Of a stretch of 19,280 bases of DNA, positions 1-8,117 are shown in pieces. The notes below the pieces were generated by a model that saw nothing but the letters and a program-made list of their open reading frames with translations, was not told the DNA's origin and did no database searches. This DNA is from Alectryocaccomicrobium faecavium (lineage in GTDB: Bacteria > Bacillota > Clostridia > Christensenellales > Aristaeellaceae). The stretch is taken from positions 1-19,280 of the forward strand of contig DVOT01000211.1 in assembly GCA_018713425.1 (NCBI GenBank), written 5' to 3'. The position numbers and the translations under genes were made by a program. Position 1 is the stretch's first letter. Every line of letters begins with the position of its first letter.

Positions 1-2055
1 AACCGCATCCTCTGGCTGCCGGACGTGTTCGGCTATTCCGCCGCGCTGCCGCAGATCATGAAGCTGTGCGACGTGGATTACTTTATGACCAGCAAGCTGA
101 GCTGGTCTGAATATAACCTCTATCCCTACGATACTTTCTGGTGGAAGGGCATCGACGGCACCAAGGTGCTCACGCATTTCACGCCTTCCCGGCAGTACAA
201 CCGTGCCGAAGTGGGCGATTTGCAGCACTTTACCACCTACAACGCCATGCTCAATCCCGAGGAGATGAAGGGCGGTTGGCAGCGCTTCCAGCAGAAGGGC
301 CTGGACAACGAATTCCTCGTTTCCTATGGCTTTGGCGATGGCGGCGGCGGCCCCACGGACTGGATGCTGGAAAATGGCCGGCGTATGGCTGTGCCGCTGC
401 CGGAAGTGCCCGTGGTGCGGCAGGAGTTCCCTAGCGTTTTCTTCGATACGCTGAACGAGCGCGTGAAGGGCGCCAAGGATATGCCCCAGTGGGATGGCGA
501 GCTGTATCTGGAATACCATCGCGGCACGTATACCGCCATTGCCAAGAATAAGCGCAACAACCGCAAGACCGAGCTGCTCCTACGCGAGGTTGAACTGTGG
601 CGCGAGCGCGCCTGGCGGCTGAAGGGACTGGAATATCCCAAAGCGGTGCTGGACGATATCTGGGAGGAAATGCTCACCCTGCAGTTCCACGATATCCTGC
701 CTGGATCTTCCATTGAGAAGGTTTATCAGGATTCGGACGAGATGTATGCCGACATCACCGTGCGGCTCAACGCGCTGCTCGATGAGGCGCTCGCCGTGCT
801 CGCATCCGATGCGAAGGGCGATATCGCGGCGTACAACTCCCTTTCTTACGCGCGCGACGACGTCATTTGGTTTGATGGGCCCGAGGGCGTAACCGCGCTG
901 CGCGACGCGGCGGGCAACGAATATCCCGCGCAGCAGGATAAGGGCCGCTACTGCGCCTTTGTGCGCGGCCTGGCGCCGATGGCCAGCACGCCCCTGTGGT
1001 TTGTGAAGGGCGAAGCTTCCGGCGAGCGCATGGCGGTGGACAGGAATGGCTTCGAGACCCCGTTCTACAAGGGCACGTTCGACGCGGCCATGCGGATTCC
1101 CTCGCTGTTTGACAAGCGCGCGGGCCGCGAACTGGCGCGCGAGCCGCTCAACCGCATCGTGTGCTACGAGAACAAGCCCCACAATTACGATGCCTGGGAC
1201 ATCAACATCTATTACGATCAGCGGTTCTGGGAAGTCGACGATGTGCGCAAGGTGGAAATCCTCTCCGAAGGCCCGGTGCTCACGCGCGTGCGCGTGGTCT
1301 ACGCCTATATGGATTCGCTCATCGCGCAGGATATCGTGCTGTATCGCGATCTGCCGCGCATCGATTTCGAAACGGAAGTGGAGTGGAAAGAAGTGCAGTA
1401 CATGCTCAAGGCGCACTTCCCCACGAACCTGTTCTATGAGGACGCTGCCTTCGATATCCAGTATGGCAACGTGCGCCGCGCTACGCATAAGAACACCAGC
1501 TGGGATCGCGCCCGCTTTGAGGTGTGCGCGCACAAGTGGGCGGACATCGCGGAAGAAGGCTATGGCCTTTCCGTGCTGAACGATTGCAAGTATGGTTATT
1601 CGGTGGATGAGAATTCCATCGCGCTCACCATGCTCAAGAGTTCCGCGTATCCCAATCCGCACGGAGACCAGGAGCACCACACCTTCACGTATTCCATCTT
1701 GCCGCACGAGGGCACCTGGCGCGAGGGCGGCACGGTGGAGCAGGCGTATCAGCTCAACATTCCGGTGCGCGTGTTCGCCGCCGGGAACGGACAGGCCGAA
1801 CTGGCCTGTGCCGCGCGCGTGGATCAGCCGGGCGTGCTGGTGGAAGCGTTCAAGCGCGCCGAGGACGGCAAGCACACCGCGATCCGCCTGTACGAGTGCT
1901 TTGGCCGCCGCCGCAAGGGCGTGCGCCTCGAGGCGAACTGCCAGAGCGCCCAGGAATGCAACGCCATCGAGCGCGTGCTGGGCGACGCCACAGTGGAAAA
2001 CGGCGCGATCGTATTCGATCTGCGGCCCTATGAAATCAAGACGTTCCTGATCTAG
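1..2055 (+). CDS. alpha-mannosidase, GH38 family, 5'-truncated by window edge
   Basis: The frame is open from base 1, so the gene starts outside the window; 684 residues are visible. GH38 enzymes hydrolyse alpha-linked mannose with retention, using a zinc ion and an Asp nucleophile. The first visible residues contain LWLPDVFGYS, the GH38 nucleophile motif (Asp8 of the visible part). FGDGGGGPT around residue 113 is typical of the Ams1/MAN2C1-like branch, and FHDILPGSS (His230) matches the third zinc-ligand region. The N-terminal H-x-D zinc ligands must lie upstream. The rest is the middle helical region and the C-terminal beta domains. It reads through without frameshift to TAG. No signal peptide can be judged. 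It converges on a sugar importer operon, which suggests breakdown of imported manno-oligosaccharides (inference). The family call is firm; the exact substrate is unknown. Confidence 0.95.
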   Translation, partial: NRILWLPDVFGYSAALPQIMKLCDVDYFMTSKLSWSEYNLYPYDTFWWKGIDGTKVLTHFTPSRQYNRAEVGDLQHFTTYNAMLNPEEMKGGWQRFQQKGLDNEFLVSYGFGDGGGGPTDWMLENGRRMAVPLPEVPVVRQEFPSVFFDTLNERVKGAKDMPQWDGELYLEYHRGTYTAIAKNKRNNRKTELLLREVELWRERAWRLKGLEYPKAVLDDIWEEMLTLQFHDILPGSSIEKVYQDSDEMYADITVRLNALLDEALAVLASDAKGDIAAYNSLSYARDDVIWFDGPEGVTALRDAAGNEYPAQQDKGRYCAFVRGLAPMASTPLWFVKGEASGERMAVDRNGFETPFYKGTFDAAMRIPSLFDKRAGRELAREPLNRIVCYENKPHNYDAWDINIYYDQRFWEVDDVRKVEILSEGPVLTRVRVVYAYMDSLIAQDIVLYRDLPRIDFETEVEWKEVQYMLKAHFPTNLFYEDAAFDIQYGNVRRATHKNTSWDRARFEVCAHKWADIAEEGYGLSVLNDCKYGYSVDENSIALTMLKSSAYPNPHGDQEHHTFTYSILPHEGTWREGGTVEQAYQLNIPVRVFAAGNGQAELACAARVDQPGVLVEAFKRAEDGKHTAIRLYECFGRRRKGVRLEANCQSAQECNAIERVLGDATVENGAIVFDLRPYEIKTFLI

Positions 2056-2083
2056 CGGGAACGCGCGCAAACAAACAAACAAA

Positions 2084-2130
2084 CCGGCCCGCAAAGCGCC
2101 CTGTTCGGCGTTTTGCGGGCCGGCTGCTTT
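2084..2130. terminator. bidirectional rho-independent terminator
   Basis: A 17-bp stem (2084-2100 with 2107-2123, one G-T pair) has a 6-nt loop. It is followed on the plus strand by CTGCTTTT, and on the minus strand by repeated TTTG units (complement of the AAAC repeats at 2070-2083). It lies between two convergent genes, so it can end both transcripts. A second small hairpin (CCGCGC/GCGCGG, 2135-2150) lies on the minus-strand approach. Confidence 0.85.
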
Positions 2131-2168
2131 TGTGCCGCGCTTGTGCGCGGGGGAGGAAAGCGGCGGTT

Positions 2169-3026
2169 TCAGCCCTTGACCGCGCCTCCCGTGACGCCCT
2201 CCACATAGTACTTCTGGATGCTGATGAACAGAAGCGTGATGGGAATGGCCACCAGGATTGCGCCCGCGCAGAAGCGGGTGTAGTATTCATAGATGTTTTC
2301 GCGGTCGATCATGCGGTAGAGGCCGACGGCGACGGTGTAGTTGTCGTAGTTGTCCTTCATGATGACCGAGGCGAATATGAAGTCCACCCACGGGGCGATG
2401 AACGAGGTGATCGCCGTGCTGATTACGATGGGACGCGACGTGGGCAGGATGATTTTCCAGAACACGCCGTTGCGCGTCGCGCCGTCCAGCATGGCGGCCT
2501 CGTCGAGCGAGCGGGGAATCGTGTCGAAAAATCCCTTGGGAACGTAATATCCCAGCGCCGCGCCGCCCGAGTACACCATCACCAGCGCCGCCAGCGACTG
2601 CGCCAGCCCCAGCGCCTTGAGGAAGTGATAGATGGCGATCATGCTCATAAAGCCCGGGAACATGCCCAGAATGAGCGAGACGTTCATCAGCTTTTTGCGG
2701 GCTTTGAAGCGCAGGCGGGAATATGTGTACGCCACCATGAGCGTAAGGAACGTGGTAATCGTGCAGCTGAGCACCGCGACAATCAGTGTGTTCATGTACC
2801 AGCGCGGAAAATTGAACAGCTCGGTTTCCGTGAACAGGCGCGTGAAGTTGTGAATCGTGTATCCCTTGGGAAGGATGTAGGTGGTGTACGCGCCGGATTC
2901 CTCGCGCAGGGCGCTGAGCAGCAGCCAGACAACGGGCAGCAGCCACAGGACCGACATGACGGAAAGAATGATGTAAATCGCCGTGTTCGCGGCGCGCGTG
3001 CGCGCCTTTATGCCCATTTTGCTCAT
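2169..3026 (-). CDS. sugar ABC transporter permease, MalG-like
   Basis: This 285-residue inner-membrane permease of the carbohydrate uptake family (MalG/LacG/MsmG type) has about six hydrophobic segments. The first is around residues 15-37, followed by a long external loop containing LPKGYTIHNFTRLF. The EAA loop that contacts the ATPase is visible as SLDEAAMLDGA followed by FWKIILP, around residues 185-210. The ATG is preceded by a strong AAGGAGG (minus strand, 3037-3043), and the start overlaps the stop of the upstream permease gene by 4 bp (ATGA), the usual sign of translational coupling. It is the last gene of the regulator/binding protein/permease/permease operon. No ATPase gene follows, so a shared MsmX/UgpC-type ATPase is expected from elsewhere (family knowledge plus inference). 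Confidence 0.93.
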   Translation of the reverse strand: MSKMGIKARTRAANTAIYIILSVMSVLWLLPVVWLLLSALREESGAYTTYILPKGYTIHNFTRLFTETELFNFPRWYMNTLIVAVLSCTITTFLTLMVAYTYSRLRFKARKKLMNVSLILGMFPGFMSMIAIYHFLKALGLAQSLAALVMVYSGGAALGYYVPKGFFDTIPRSLDEAAMLDGATRNGVFWKIILPTSRPIVISTAITSFIAPWVDFIFASVIMKDNYDNYTVAVGLYRMIDRENIYEYYTRFCAGAILVAIPITLLFISIQKYYVEGVTGGAVKG

Positions 3027-4417
3027 TGGAACTGATCCTCCTTTTTCACCGAGCCGGTCAGGTTATAGACGATCAGCGAAAGTGTGGACACGATCAGGAA
3101 GATAAAGATGCCGATGGTGGAAGCGAGCGAGTAGTCCTTCTTGTCCACGGTGAGCTTATACAGCCAGGTCACGAGCAGGTCGGTTTTGCCCGCCTGATAG
3201 TAGTCCAGCGAGAGCGGGCCGCCTGCGGTGAGCAGGTAGATCACGTTGAAATTGTTGATGTTCCCCACGAAGGTGGTAATCAGCGAAGGCGCGGTCACAA
3301 AGAGCATATAGGGCATGGTGATGGAGGTAAACGTGCGCACCGGACCGGCCCCGTCGATGGAAGCGCTCTCGTACAGATCCGCGGGAATGTTCATCAGGAT
3401 GCCGCTCGCCGTCAGCATGGTGTAGGGAATGCCGACCCACATGTTGATTACGATTACGGTGCAGCGGGCCCAGGTGGGATCGGTCAGGAAGGGGAGCGGC
3501 TGGCTGATCCAGCCCAGCTTTTGCAGCAGAACATTCACGACGCCCGTGTCGGTAAGCATTTTGGAAACCAGCATCAGGCTTACGAACTGGGGAATCGCGA
3601 TGGTGATCACGAAGATGGTGCGCCACATTTTCTTGAACCGGATGCCCTTTTTGTTGATCATGATGGCGAGAATGATGCCGAATATGTAATTCGTGAACGT
3701 GGCGAATACCGCCCATACCATCGTCCAGCCGAAAATGCCGAAGAAGGTGGCGCTTTTTACGGGATCGCCCCAGAAGATATCCGTCACGTTGGTCATGCCG
3801 ACCCAGGTGAACAGATTGCCCGGGGGCTGGTGGCTTTGGTCGAAGTTCGTGAACGCGATGAGGATCATAAAAATAATGGGAAGCACCGTGAAGCACACGA
3901 GCGTGAGCATTGGCAGGGAGAGCAGGGTGATGTGGAAGCGCTCGTCCACCAGGGTTTTCAGATCCTGCCAGAAAGAATTGGGCTTTTTGCCGTTTTCGAT
4001 CGCCTGCTGCGCCGCGAGCGAAGACTTGATGTTCAGCCACCACAGCACGAAAAAGGGCACGAGCGAGGCGAGCGTCAGCACGCCGAAGAGCAGAATCAGC
4101 ATGGAATTGTCTCCCGGGACGCGCTGATAAATCTGCAGTTCCTCGTTCCACACGCGTTCCTGCGCCGCGGTGCCGAGCGTGCCGAAATCCTTGAGGTATT
4201 GCCAGCCAAATCCGAAAAAGAAGTAAAAGTAGAATATCTCAAACGCAAAATAGAGAAGTCCCTTCATGACCTGTCCGTGCGTCAGGCTGCCGAATCCCAT
4301 GATCAGGCAGGACAGGCGCGTGCGCGCGTCGCCCTTTTGAAGGATTTTGGCCCCTTCGACCAGGCGGCGGCCAATGGTTTGGGGAAGCTTTGTCAACGCC
4401 GCTTTGAAATTCTTCAT
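3023..4417 (-). CDS. sugar ABC transporter permease, MalF-like
   Basis: This 464-residue permease pairs with the downstream MalG-like protein. It is longer than the usual roughly 300-residue sugar permeases because of an N-terminal extension carrying two extra hydrophobic stretches (around residues 40-75 and 105-130), as in MalF-type proteins. A core of about six membrane segments follows. The EAA loop reads LYESASIDGAG then ITMPYM. I chose ATG at 4417 over an in-frame TTG at 4432 because GGGAGGA lies between them at proper spacing from the ATG and would fall inside the coding region if TTG were used. A 215-bp gap with a strong hairpin separates it from the binding-protein gene upstream. The substrate is probably an oligosaccharide but cannot be read from sequence. 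Confidence 0.92.
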   Translation of the reverse strand: MKNFKAALTKLPQTIGRRLVEGAKILQKGDARTRLSCLIMGFGSLTHGQVMKGLLYFAFEIFYFYFFFGFGWQYLKDFGTLGTAAQERVWNEELQIYQRVPGDNSMLILLFGVLTLASLVPFFVLWWLNIKSSLAAQQAIENGKKPNSFWQDLKTLVDERFHITLLSLPMLTLVCFTVLPIIFMILIAFTNFDQSHQPPGNLFTWVGMTNVTDIFWGDPVKSATFFGIFGWTMVWAVFATFTNYIFGIILAIMINKKGIRFKKMWRTIFVITIAIPQFVSLMLVSKMLTDTGVVNVLLQKLGWISQPLPFLTDPTWARCTVIVINMWVGIPYTMLTASGILMNIPADLYESASIDGAGPVRTFTSITMPYMLFVTAPSLITTFVGNINNFNVIYLLTAGGPLSLDYYQAGKTDLLVTWLYKLTVDKKDYSLASTIGIFIFLIVSTLSLIVYNLTGSVKKEDQFQ

Positions 4418-4496
4418 CCCGCATCCTCCCAACTGCTGATTCCGTGCGTTACCTTACCGTATTGTGCGCAAAAGGCGCAGCGCCTGCGCCGCGGGG

Positions 4497-4515
4497 CGAC
4501 GATTGCGAACTGTGG
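4497..4515 (-). repeat. solo fragment of the composite repeat family (20-nt boundary motif)
   Basis: Minus strand reads CCACAGTTCGCAATCGTCG, which matches 18 of 19 positions of the boundary motif in copy A (10019-10037). It sits alone in the gap between the binding-protein and permease genes, without the other repeat modules. The match is seen in the sequence; its origin as a decayed or minimal element is inference. Confidence 0.5.
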
Positions 4516-4582
4516 GCACGCGGCCCGGGTGGCCGCTTCCTGTATCATTTTCCGGCCGTTGCCGCCGTTGGCAAAGTCAACA

Positions 4583-4618
4583 CTCGGAACCGCCGCGCAA
4601 CAGCGCGGCGGTTCCGAG
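4583..4618 (-). terminator. intercistronic hairpin between binding-protein and permease genes
   Basis: A perfect 16-bp stem (4583-4598 with 4603-4618) with a 4-nt loop lies 15 bases after the binding-protein stop codon. On the minus strand it is followed by TGTTGACTTT, only a moderate T tract. In malE-type operons such a hairpin commonly lowers downstream permease expression relative to the binding protein, by partial termination or by protecting the upstream mRNA. Both readings fit; the weak T tract favours partial termination or stabilisation over full termination. Confidence 0.7.
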
Positions 4619-4632
4619 GGAACATCCGGGGA

Positions 4633-5814
4633 TCAGCCGGTTATCTGGGCAACCATGGAATCAAGCAGGCTCTGCATATCGTCGGTGGACTGGTTCTCCA
4701 TCGCGAGGCCGAACGCTTCGGAAGGCGTCCAGAAATTGCCGAGCACGTACTTCTGGCTCACGCCGTACTGGCTCTGCTCCGCCAGCGCGGCAAGCGCGAT
4801 ATTCGCCTGCACTTCTTCGGAAGCGGCGACGTTGCTGTTGCTCGGGCCGATTTCGCGCATTTCAAAGCGGAGCTGCTGCGCTTCTTCGTTGGTGAGGAAT
4901 TCGGCCAGCATCATGGCTTCCACCGGATGCGCGGTCTGGGTGTTGACGCCGATCAGCTTCGTGCCGATGAAGGAGGACATCTGAACCTGTTCGCCGTTCA
5001 GGGTGAAGGTGGGCAGCTTGCACGCGGCGTAGTTTTCGCCGAGCTTCTCCTGGATGGCGGCGGCGTTCCAGGTGCCGGAAACGCCCGCGCAGATGGTGTC
5101 GCCCATGCCGCCGGTGAGCACGCTGTCGTCGCCGGTCAGGAAGGCGGGATCCGCCGTGAAGGCGCGGATGGCTTCGCCCGCGGCGACGCCGGCTTCGTTG
5201 TTGAAATCGCAGGTCTGCTTGCCGTTCTCGTCAAGCCCGAGCGTGCAGCCCGCGCCCAGGAAGAAGGAAGCGATGTACCAGCCGTTGGAAACGTCCATAA
5301 AGACCTTCTTGCCGGCCTCGTTCGCCTTGGCGAGGATGCCGTCGAGGGTCTGAACGTCTTCCTCGGAGAGGACGGACTTGTCGTAATAGAGGAAGTAGCC
5401 GTTGTCGGCGGTCATCGGATAGCCGTAGAGCACGCCGTCCAGGGTGGCGGATTCGATCGAGCCGGCGCTGTTCGCGGCGACAATCGCATCCAGGTTGCGG
5501 GTGACTTCGTAGAGCGCGTCGGCATTCACGAGGTCGAGCAGCTGGTCGTTCGAGAAGGCGAACACGTCCGCGGCGGCGGCGGGGTCTTCCAGATAGCGGG
5601 CCTTGGCATCCGGCTCGCCGACCACGCCGAGGCTGATGTCCCACGTGGTGTCGGGATTGGCCGCTTTGAAGTTTTCAACCAAAACGCCCAGCAGTTCCTG
5701 GTCTTCCTGCGATCCCCAGACCTTGAGGGTGACGGTTTCGCCTTCGGCCAGGCCCGAGGCGGCCAGGCCGAAGAGCATCATGGCGGCCAGTGCGAATGCA
5801 AGCAACTTTTTCAT
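4633..5814 (-). CDS. extracellular sugar-binding protein of ABC importer, MalE-like
   Basis: This 393-residue solute-binding protein delivers sugar to the two permeases encoded downstream. The N-terminus MKKLLAFALAAMMLFGLAAS is a clear Sec signal peptide, followed by GLAEGETVTLKVWGSQEDQE, where TLKVW is the usual first beta strand of MalE-type binding proteins. I see no lipobox Cys in or near the signal peptide, so it is predicted to be cleaved after LAE-like residues instead of lipid-anchored, which is unusual for a Gram-positive importer. The start is ATG with AAGGAGAT just upstream. Only 32 bp separate it from the lacI-type gene, indicating one operon. The MalE-like label refers to fold and locus, not to proven maltose binding; the neighbouring GH38 gene suggests a mannose-containing ligand. 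Confidence 0.93.
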   Translation of the reverse strand: MKKLLAFALAAMMLFGLAASGLAEGETVTLKVWGSQEDQELLGVLVENFKAANPDTTWDISLGVVGEPDAKARYLEDPAAAADVFAFSNDQLLDLVNADALYEVTRNLDAIVAANSAGSIESATLDGVLYGYPMTADNGYFLYYDKSVLSEEDVQTLDGILAKANEAGKKVFMDVSNGWYIASFFLGAGCTLGLDENGKQTCDFNNEAGVAAGEAIRAFTADPAFLTGDDSVLTGGMGDTICAGVSGTWNAAAIQEKLGENYAACKLPTFTLNGEQVQMSSFIGTKLIGVNTQTAHPVEAMMLAEFLTNEEAQQLRFEMREIGPSNSNVAASEEVQANIALAALAEQSQYGVSQKYVLGNFWTPSEAFGLAMENQSTDDMQSLLDSMVAQITG

Positions 5815-5846
5815 GTGAGCATCTCCTTATTAGGTAGAATATGGAT

Positions 5847-6902
5847 CTACGCGCTTTCGCGCGCGGATTCCCGAGTGGGTGGTTCCTGCCCGTCCAGGCG
5901 GCGCACCGTGCCGCCCTGTACGAGCCGGCTGGGCACGATCACGTTTTCCGTGTCCGACGGGTCGTGAATCAGCCGGGAAATCAGCTCCACGCTCTTTTCC
6001 GCGATCAGCTGCGCGGGCTGGGAAACCGTGCTGAGCGTGGGGGTAAGGAACCGGGCGAGGGCAATGTTGTCGAACCCGATGACGGAGATATCGTCCGGCA
6101 CGCGCAGGCCGAATTCGGAAAACGCCTTGATGGCTCCGATGGCCATCGTATCGCTCATGCAGAACATGGCGGTGCATTCCAGGCCGCTCCGCACGAACGC
6201 GAGCGCCCGTTCATACGCGCAGCCCATGGTGAAATGGCTTTCCACATACAGCCGCTCGTCAAACGCGAGCGAGCGCGCTTCAAAGCTTTGCAGAACGCCC
6301 CGGTAGCGCTGCCCGATGCCGTCGTCCACTTCGCGCCGCCCGCCCATCACCGCGATTTTGCGGTGCCCGCAATCCAGCAGGTAGTCCACGGCCATGCGGG
6401 CGCTCAGCCGGTCGTCCACGCTCACGGAGGACACGCCTTCGCAGCGCAGCGCGCTGGTATCCACCGTGGCGAACACGCAGGGCAGGGGCAGGGCACGGAT
6501 TTCGCGCTCCTTTCCGGCCGTGCTGGAACCCAGGAACACGATTCCTTCGATTTTCCGCTCGGCAAACTGGCGGTGGGCGGCTTCGAACTCGTCCCCCTGC
6601 TCGTCGATAAAATCCAGCGCAAAGCGGGCCTTGCTCTGGTTGCCGAAAGAGATCATGCGTTCGGCAACGTCGGTCAGAAAAGAATTCTGCCTTCCGCGCA
6701 CAATGATGGACGCCATTTCGGAATTTCGCTGTTTCAGATTTTTGGCGTTGGAATTCTGGGTGAAATTCGTTTTTTGAACGACCTGCAAAACCGCCGCGCG
6801 CGTCTTTTCCGAAACATCGGGCCGCCCGTTCAGCACGCGCGAAACCGTGCTCACGCTCACGCGCGCAAGCCGCGCGATATCCCGAATGGTCAGAATCTCC
6901 AT
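5847..6902 (-). CDS. LacI-family transcriptional regulator
   Basis: This 351-residue sugar-responsive regulator has an N-terminal helix-turn-helix within residues 1-50 (TIRDIARLARVSVSTVSRVL, then NGRPDVSEKTRAAV). A periplasmic-binding-protein-like effector domain follows (IIVRGRQNSFL, FCMSDTMAIGAIKAF, ISVIGFDNIALA). ATG at 6902 is chosen because the helix-turn-helix starts at once and AAGGAG lies 8 bases upstream; an in-frame extension to 6974 would add 24 non-conserved residues and overlap the operators. It is the first gene of the importer operon. The three LacI-type palindromes at 6971-7006 lie in its own leader, so it very likely represses itself and the importer until the sugar is present (inference). 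Ligand unknown. Confidence 0.93.
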   Translation of the reverse strand: MEILTIRDIARLARVSVSTVSRVLNGRPDVSEKTRAAVLQVVQKTNFTQNSNAKNLKQRNSEMASIIVRGRQNSFLTDVAERMISFGNQSKARFALDFIDEQGDEFEAAHRQFAERKIEGIVFLGSSTAGKEREIRALPLPCVFATVDTSALRCEGVSSVSVDDRLSARMAVDYLLDCGHRKIAVMGGRREVDDGIGQRYRGVLQSFEARSLAFDERLYVESHFTMGCAYERALAFVRSGLECTAMFCMSDTMAIGAIKAFSEFGLRVPDDISVIGFDNIALARFLTPTLSTVSQPAQLIAEKSVELISRLIHDPSDTENVIVPSRLVQGGTVRRLDGQEPPTRESARESA

Positions 6903-6970
6903 GCAAGAACTCCTTTTGCGGCAGGAGGCCGTCGGCGAACAAGCGCCGGCAGATCGTTTCGTCTGTTTCT

Positions 6971-7006
6971 GCAAACGTTTCCGATAACGTTCCCGGAAAC
7001 GTTTAC
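6971..7006. promoter_or_regulatory. triple LacI-type operator array
   Basis: Three adjacent 12-nt blocks, GCAAACGTTTCC, GATAACGTTCCC and GGAAACGTTTAC, each carry a central ACGTT-type core with the CpG centre at 6976/6977, 6988/6989 and 7000/7001. The centres are exactly 12 bp apart. CpG-centred AAACGTTT is the classic core of LacI/GalR/PurR-family operators. The array covers roughly +1 to +35 of the predicted transcript of the lacI-type gene, a position expected to block initiation or clearance. Confidence 0.8.
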
Positions 7007-7012
7007 GTCCAT

Positions 7013-7041
7013 ATTTTACTCCACATGCACCACATTGTCAA
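7013..7041 (-). promoter_or_regulatory. sigma-A promoter of the lacI/importer operon
   Basis: On the minus strand a perfect TTGACA (7036-7041) is followed after 17 bp by TAAAAT (7013-7018). This near-consensus housekeeping promoter has its predicted start near 7006, right at the operator array. Confidence 0.85.
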
Positions 7042-7139
7042 CACCTTTTTTATCGGCGGGAGAACTTTTTGGCGATTTTTTGAAGCCGGTTTCCGGCGGG
7101 AATTTACAATTCGGGATGGAAGAGGGCGGAAAAACCGAT

Positions 7140-7145
7140 TATAAT
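7140..7145 (+). promoter_or_regulatory. candidate -10 of the yitT-type gene
   Basis: A perfect TATAAT lies 30 bp before the start codon of the YitT-family gene. No good -35 hexamer is found at 16-18 bp (TGGAAG or ATGGAA at best), so the promoter is tentative. Confidence 0.4.
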
Positions 7146-7174
7146 AAAAGAAAGTTTTTGAAGGAGACGAACCC

Positions 7175-8026
7175 ATGAAGAAAATTGCCGGTACGGTATG
7201 GTGGAACTGGCTGCTGGTTGTGGTGGGGCTGCTCGTCAGCGCCAGCGCGTACCGCCTGTTTTTGGTACCGTGTGATGTCGCGGCGGGCGGGTTCACGGGC
7301 ATCGGCCAGCTCGTTTCCCACATTACGGGCGGCGCGGTATCCGTGGGCATTGTGCCGGTGATTCTCAATGTCCCTCTGTTCGCGGTGACGATTCGTTCGC
7401 TGGGCTGGCGCGTGGGGGCGCGCTCCTTCGTCGCCATGCTGGCCCTCTCTTTTTTCATCGATTGGCTGCCCATTCCTGCGGCTACGGACGATATGTTGCT
7501 CGCCAGCGTATTTGGCGGCTTGCTGGGCGGTTTGGGATTCGGCTTGATTTTGCGCGGCGGGGCGAGCACGGGCGGTTCGGATTTGCTGGGGAAATTGATC
7601 CATGAAAAGTTTCCCTACATTCGCGTGGGCACGCTGGTTTGCATCATCGATGGCCTGGTGATCCTGGGGAGCCTGTTCATTTTCGACACGAAAAACGCGC
7701 TTTATGCGCTGATTTCCGTGGTGATCATGAATTATATGCTGGATTTCGCGCTGGAAGGGCCGGATTCCGCGCGGGCCTACTTCATCATTACGGATAAGAG
7801 CGAAGAAATTTCTCAATTGCTGATGCGCGAAATGGAACGCGGGGTTACGGGAATTCCCGCGCGGGGCATGTATAGCGGAAGCGACAAGACGGTGCTCCTT
7901 TGCGTGGTGAACCGCATGGAGAGCATACGCTTGCGCCAGCTTGTGTTTTCCGTGGATAAGAGCGCCTTTGTGATTGCGACCAATGTGCATGAGGCGCTGG
8001 GGGAAGGGTTCAAAGAATACAATTGA
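7175..8026 (+). CDS. YitT family membrane protein (YitT_membrane + DUF2179)
   Basis: This 283-residue protein has five to six hydrophobic segments in the first 210 residues, including LLVVVGLLVSASAYRLFLVP and the family-typical AAGGFTGIGQL and RGGASTGGSDLLGKLI. A soluble C-terminal DUF2179 domain follows (around residues 220-278: RAYFIITDKSEEISQLL, RGVTGIPARGMYSG, TVLLCVVNR, DKSAFVIATNVHEALGEGF). The length is normal for the family. The ATG follows GAAGGAG at good spacing. It is monocistronic, divergent from the LacI-type operon, and closed by its own terminator. The biochemical role of YitT proteins is not established; a transport function is often suggested, so I assign none. Confidence 0.93.
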   Translation: MKKIAGTVWWNWLLVVVGLLVSASAYRLFLVPCDVAAGGFTGIGQLVSHITGGAVSVGIVPVILNVPLFAVTIRSLGWRVGARSFVAMLALSFFIDWLPIPAATDDMLLASVFGGLLGGLGFGLILRGGASTGGSDLLGKLIHEKFPYIRVGTLVCIIDGLVILGSLFIFDTKNALYALISVVIMNYMLDFALEGPDSARAYFIITDKSEEISQLLMREMERGVTGIPARGMYSGSDKTVLLCVVNRMESIRLRQLVFSVDKSAFVIATNVHEALGEGFKEYN

Positions 8027-8041
8027 AGGCAAATTGAATGG

Positions 8042-8087
8042 GCCTTCCCGGATGCCGGTCAACATCTGGCATCCGGGAAGGCTTTTT
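8042..8087 (+). terminator. rho-independent terminator of the yitT-type gene
   Basis: A perfect 15-bp stem (8042-8056 with 8068-8082), 11-nt loop, then TTTTT (8083-8087), starts 15 bp after the stop codon. The minus-strand side has no equal T run, so it mainly serves the plus-strand gene. Confidence 0.9.
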
Positions 8088-8117
8088 GTGGCCAATCGAA
8101 ATTGAGGTTTGACAGGA

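Noticed and set aside
580..2094. 504-residue open frame antisense to the mannosidase, and similar shadows opposite the permeases, regulator, spore genes and exporters
   Set aside because: These are mirror frames of well-supported genes in GC-rich DNA; they have no family features or proper starts.
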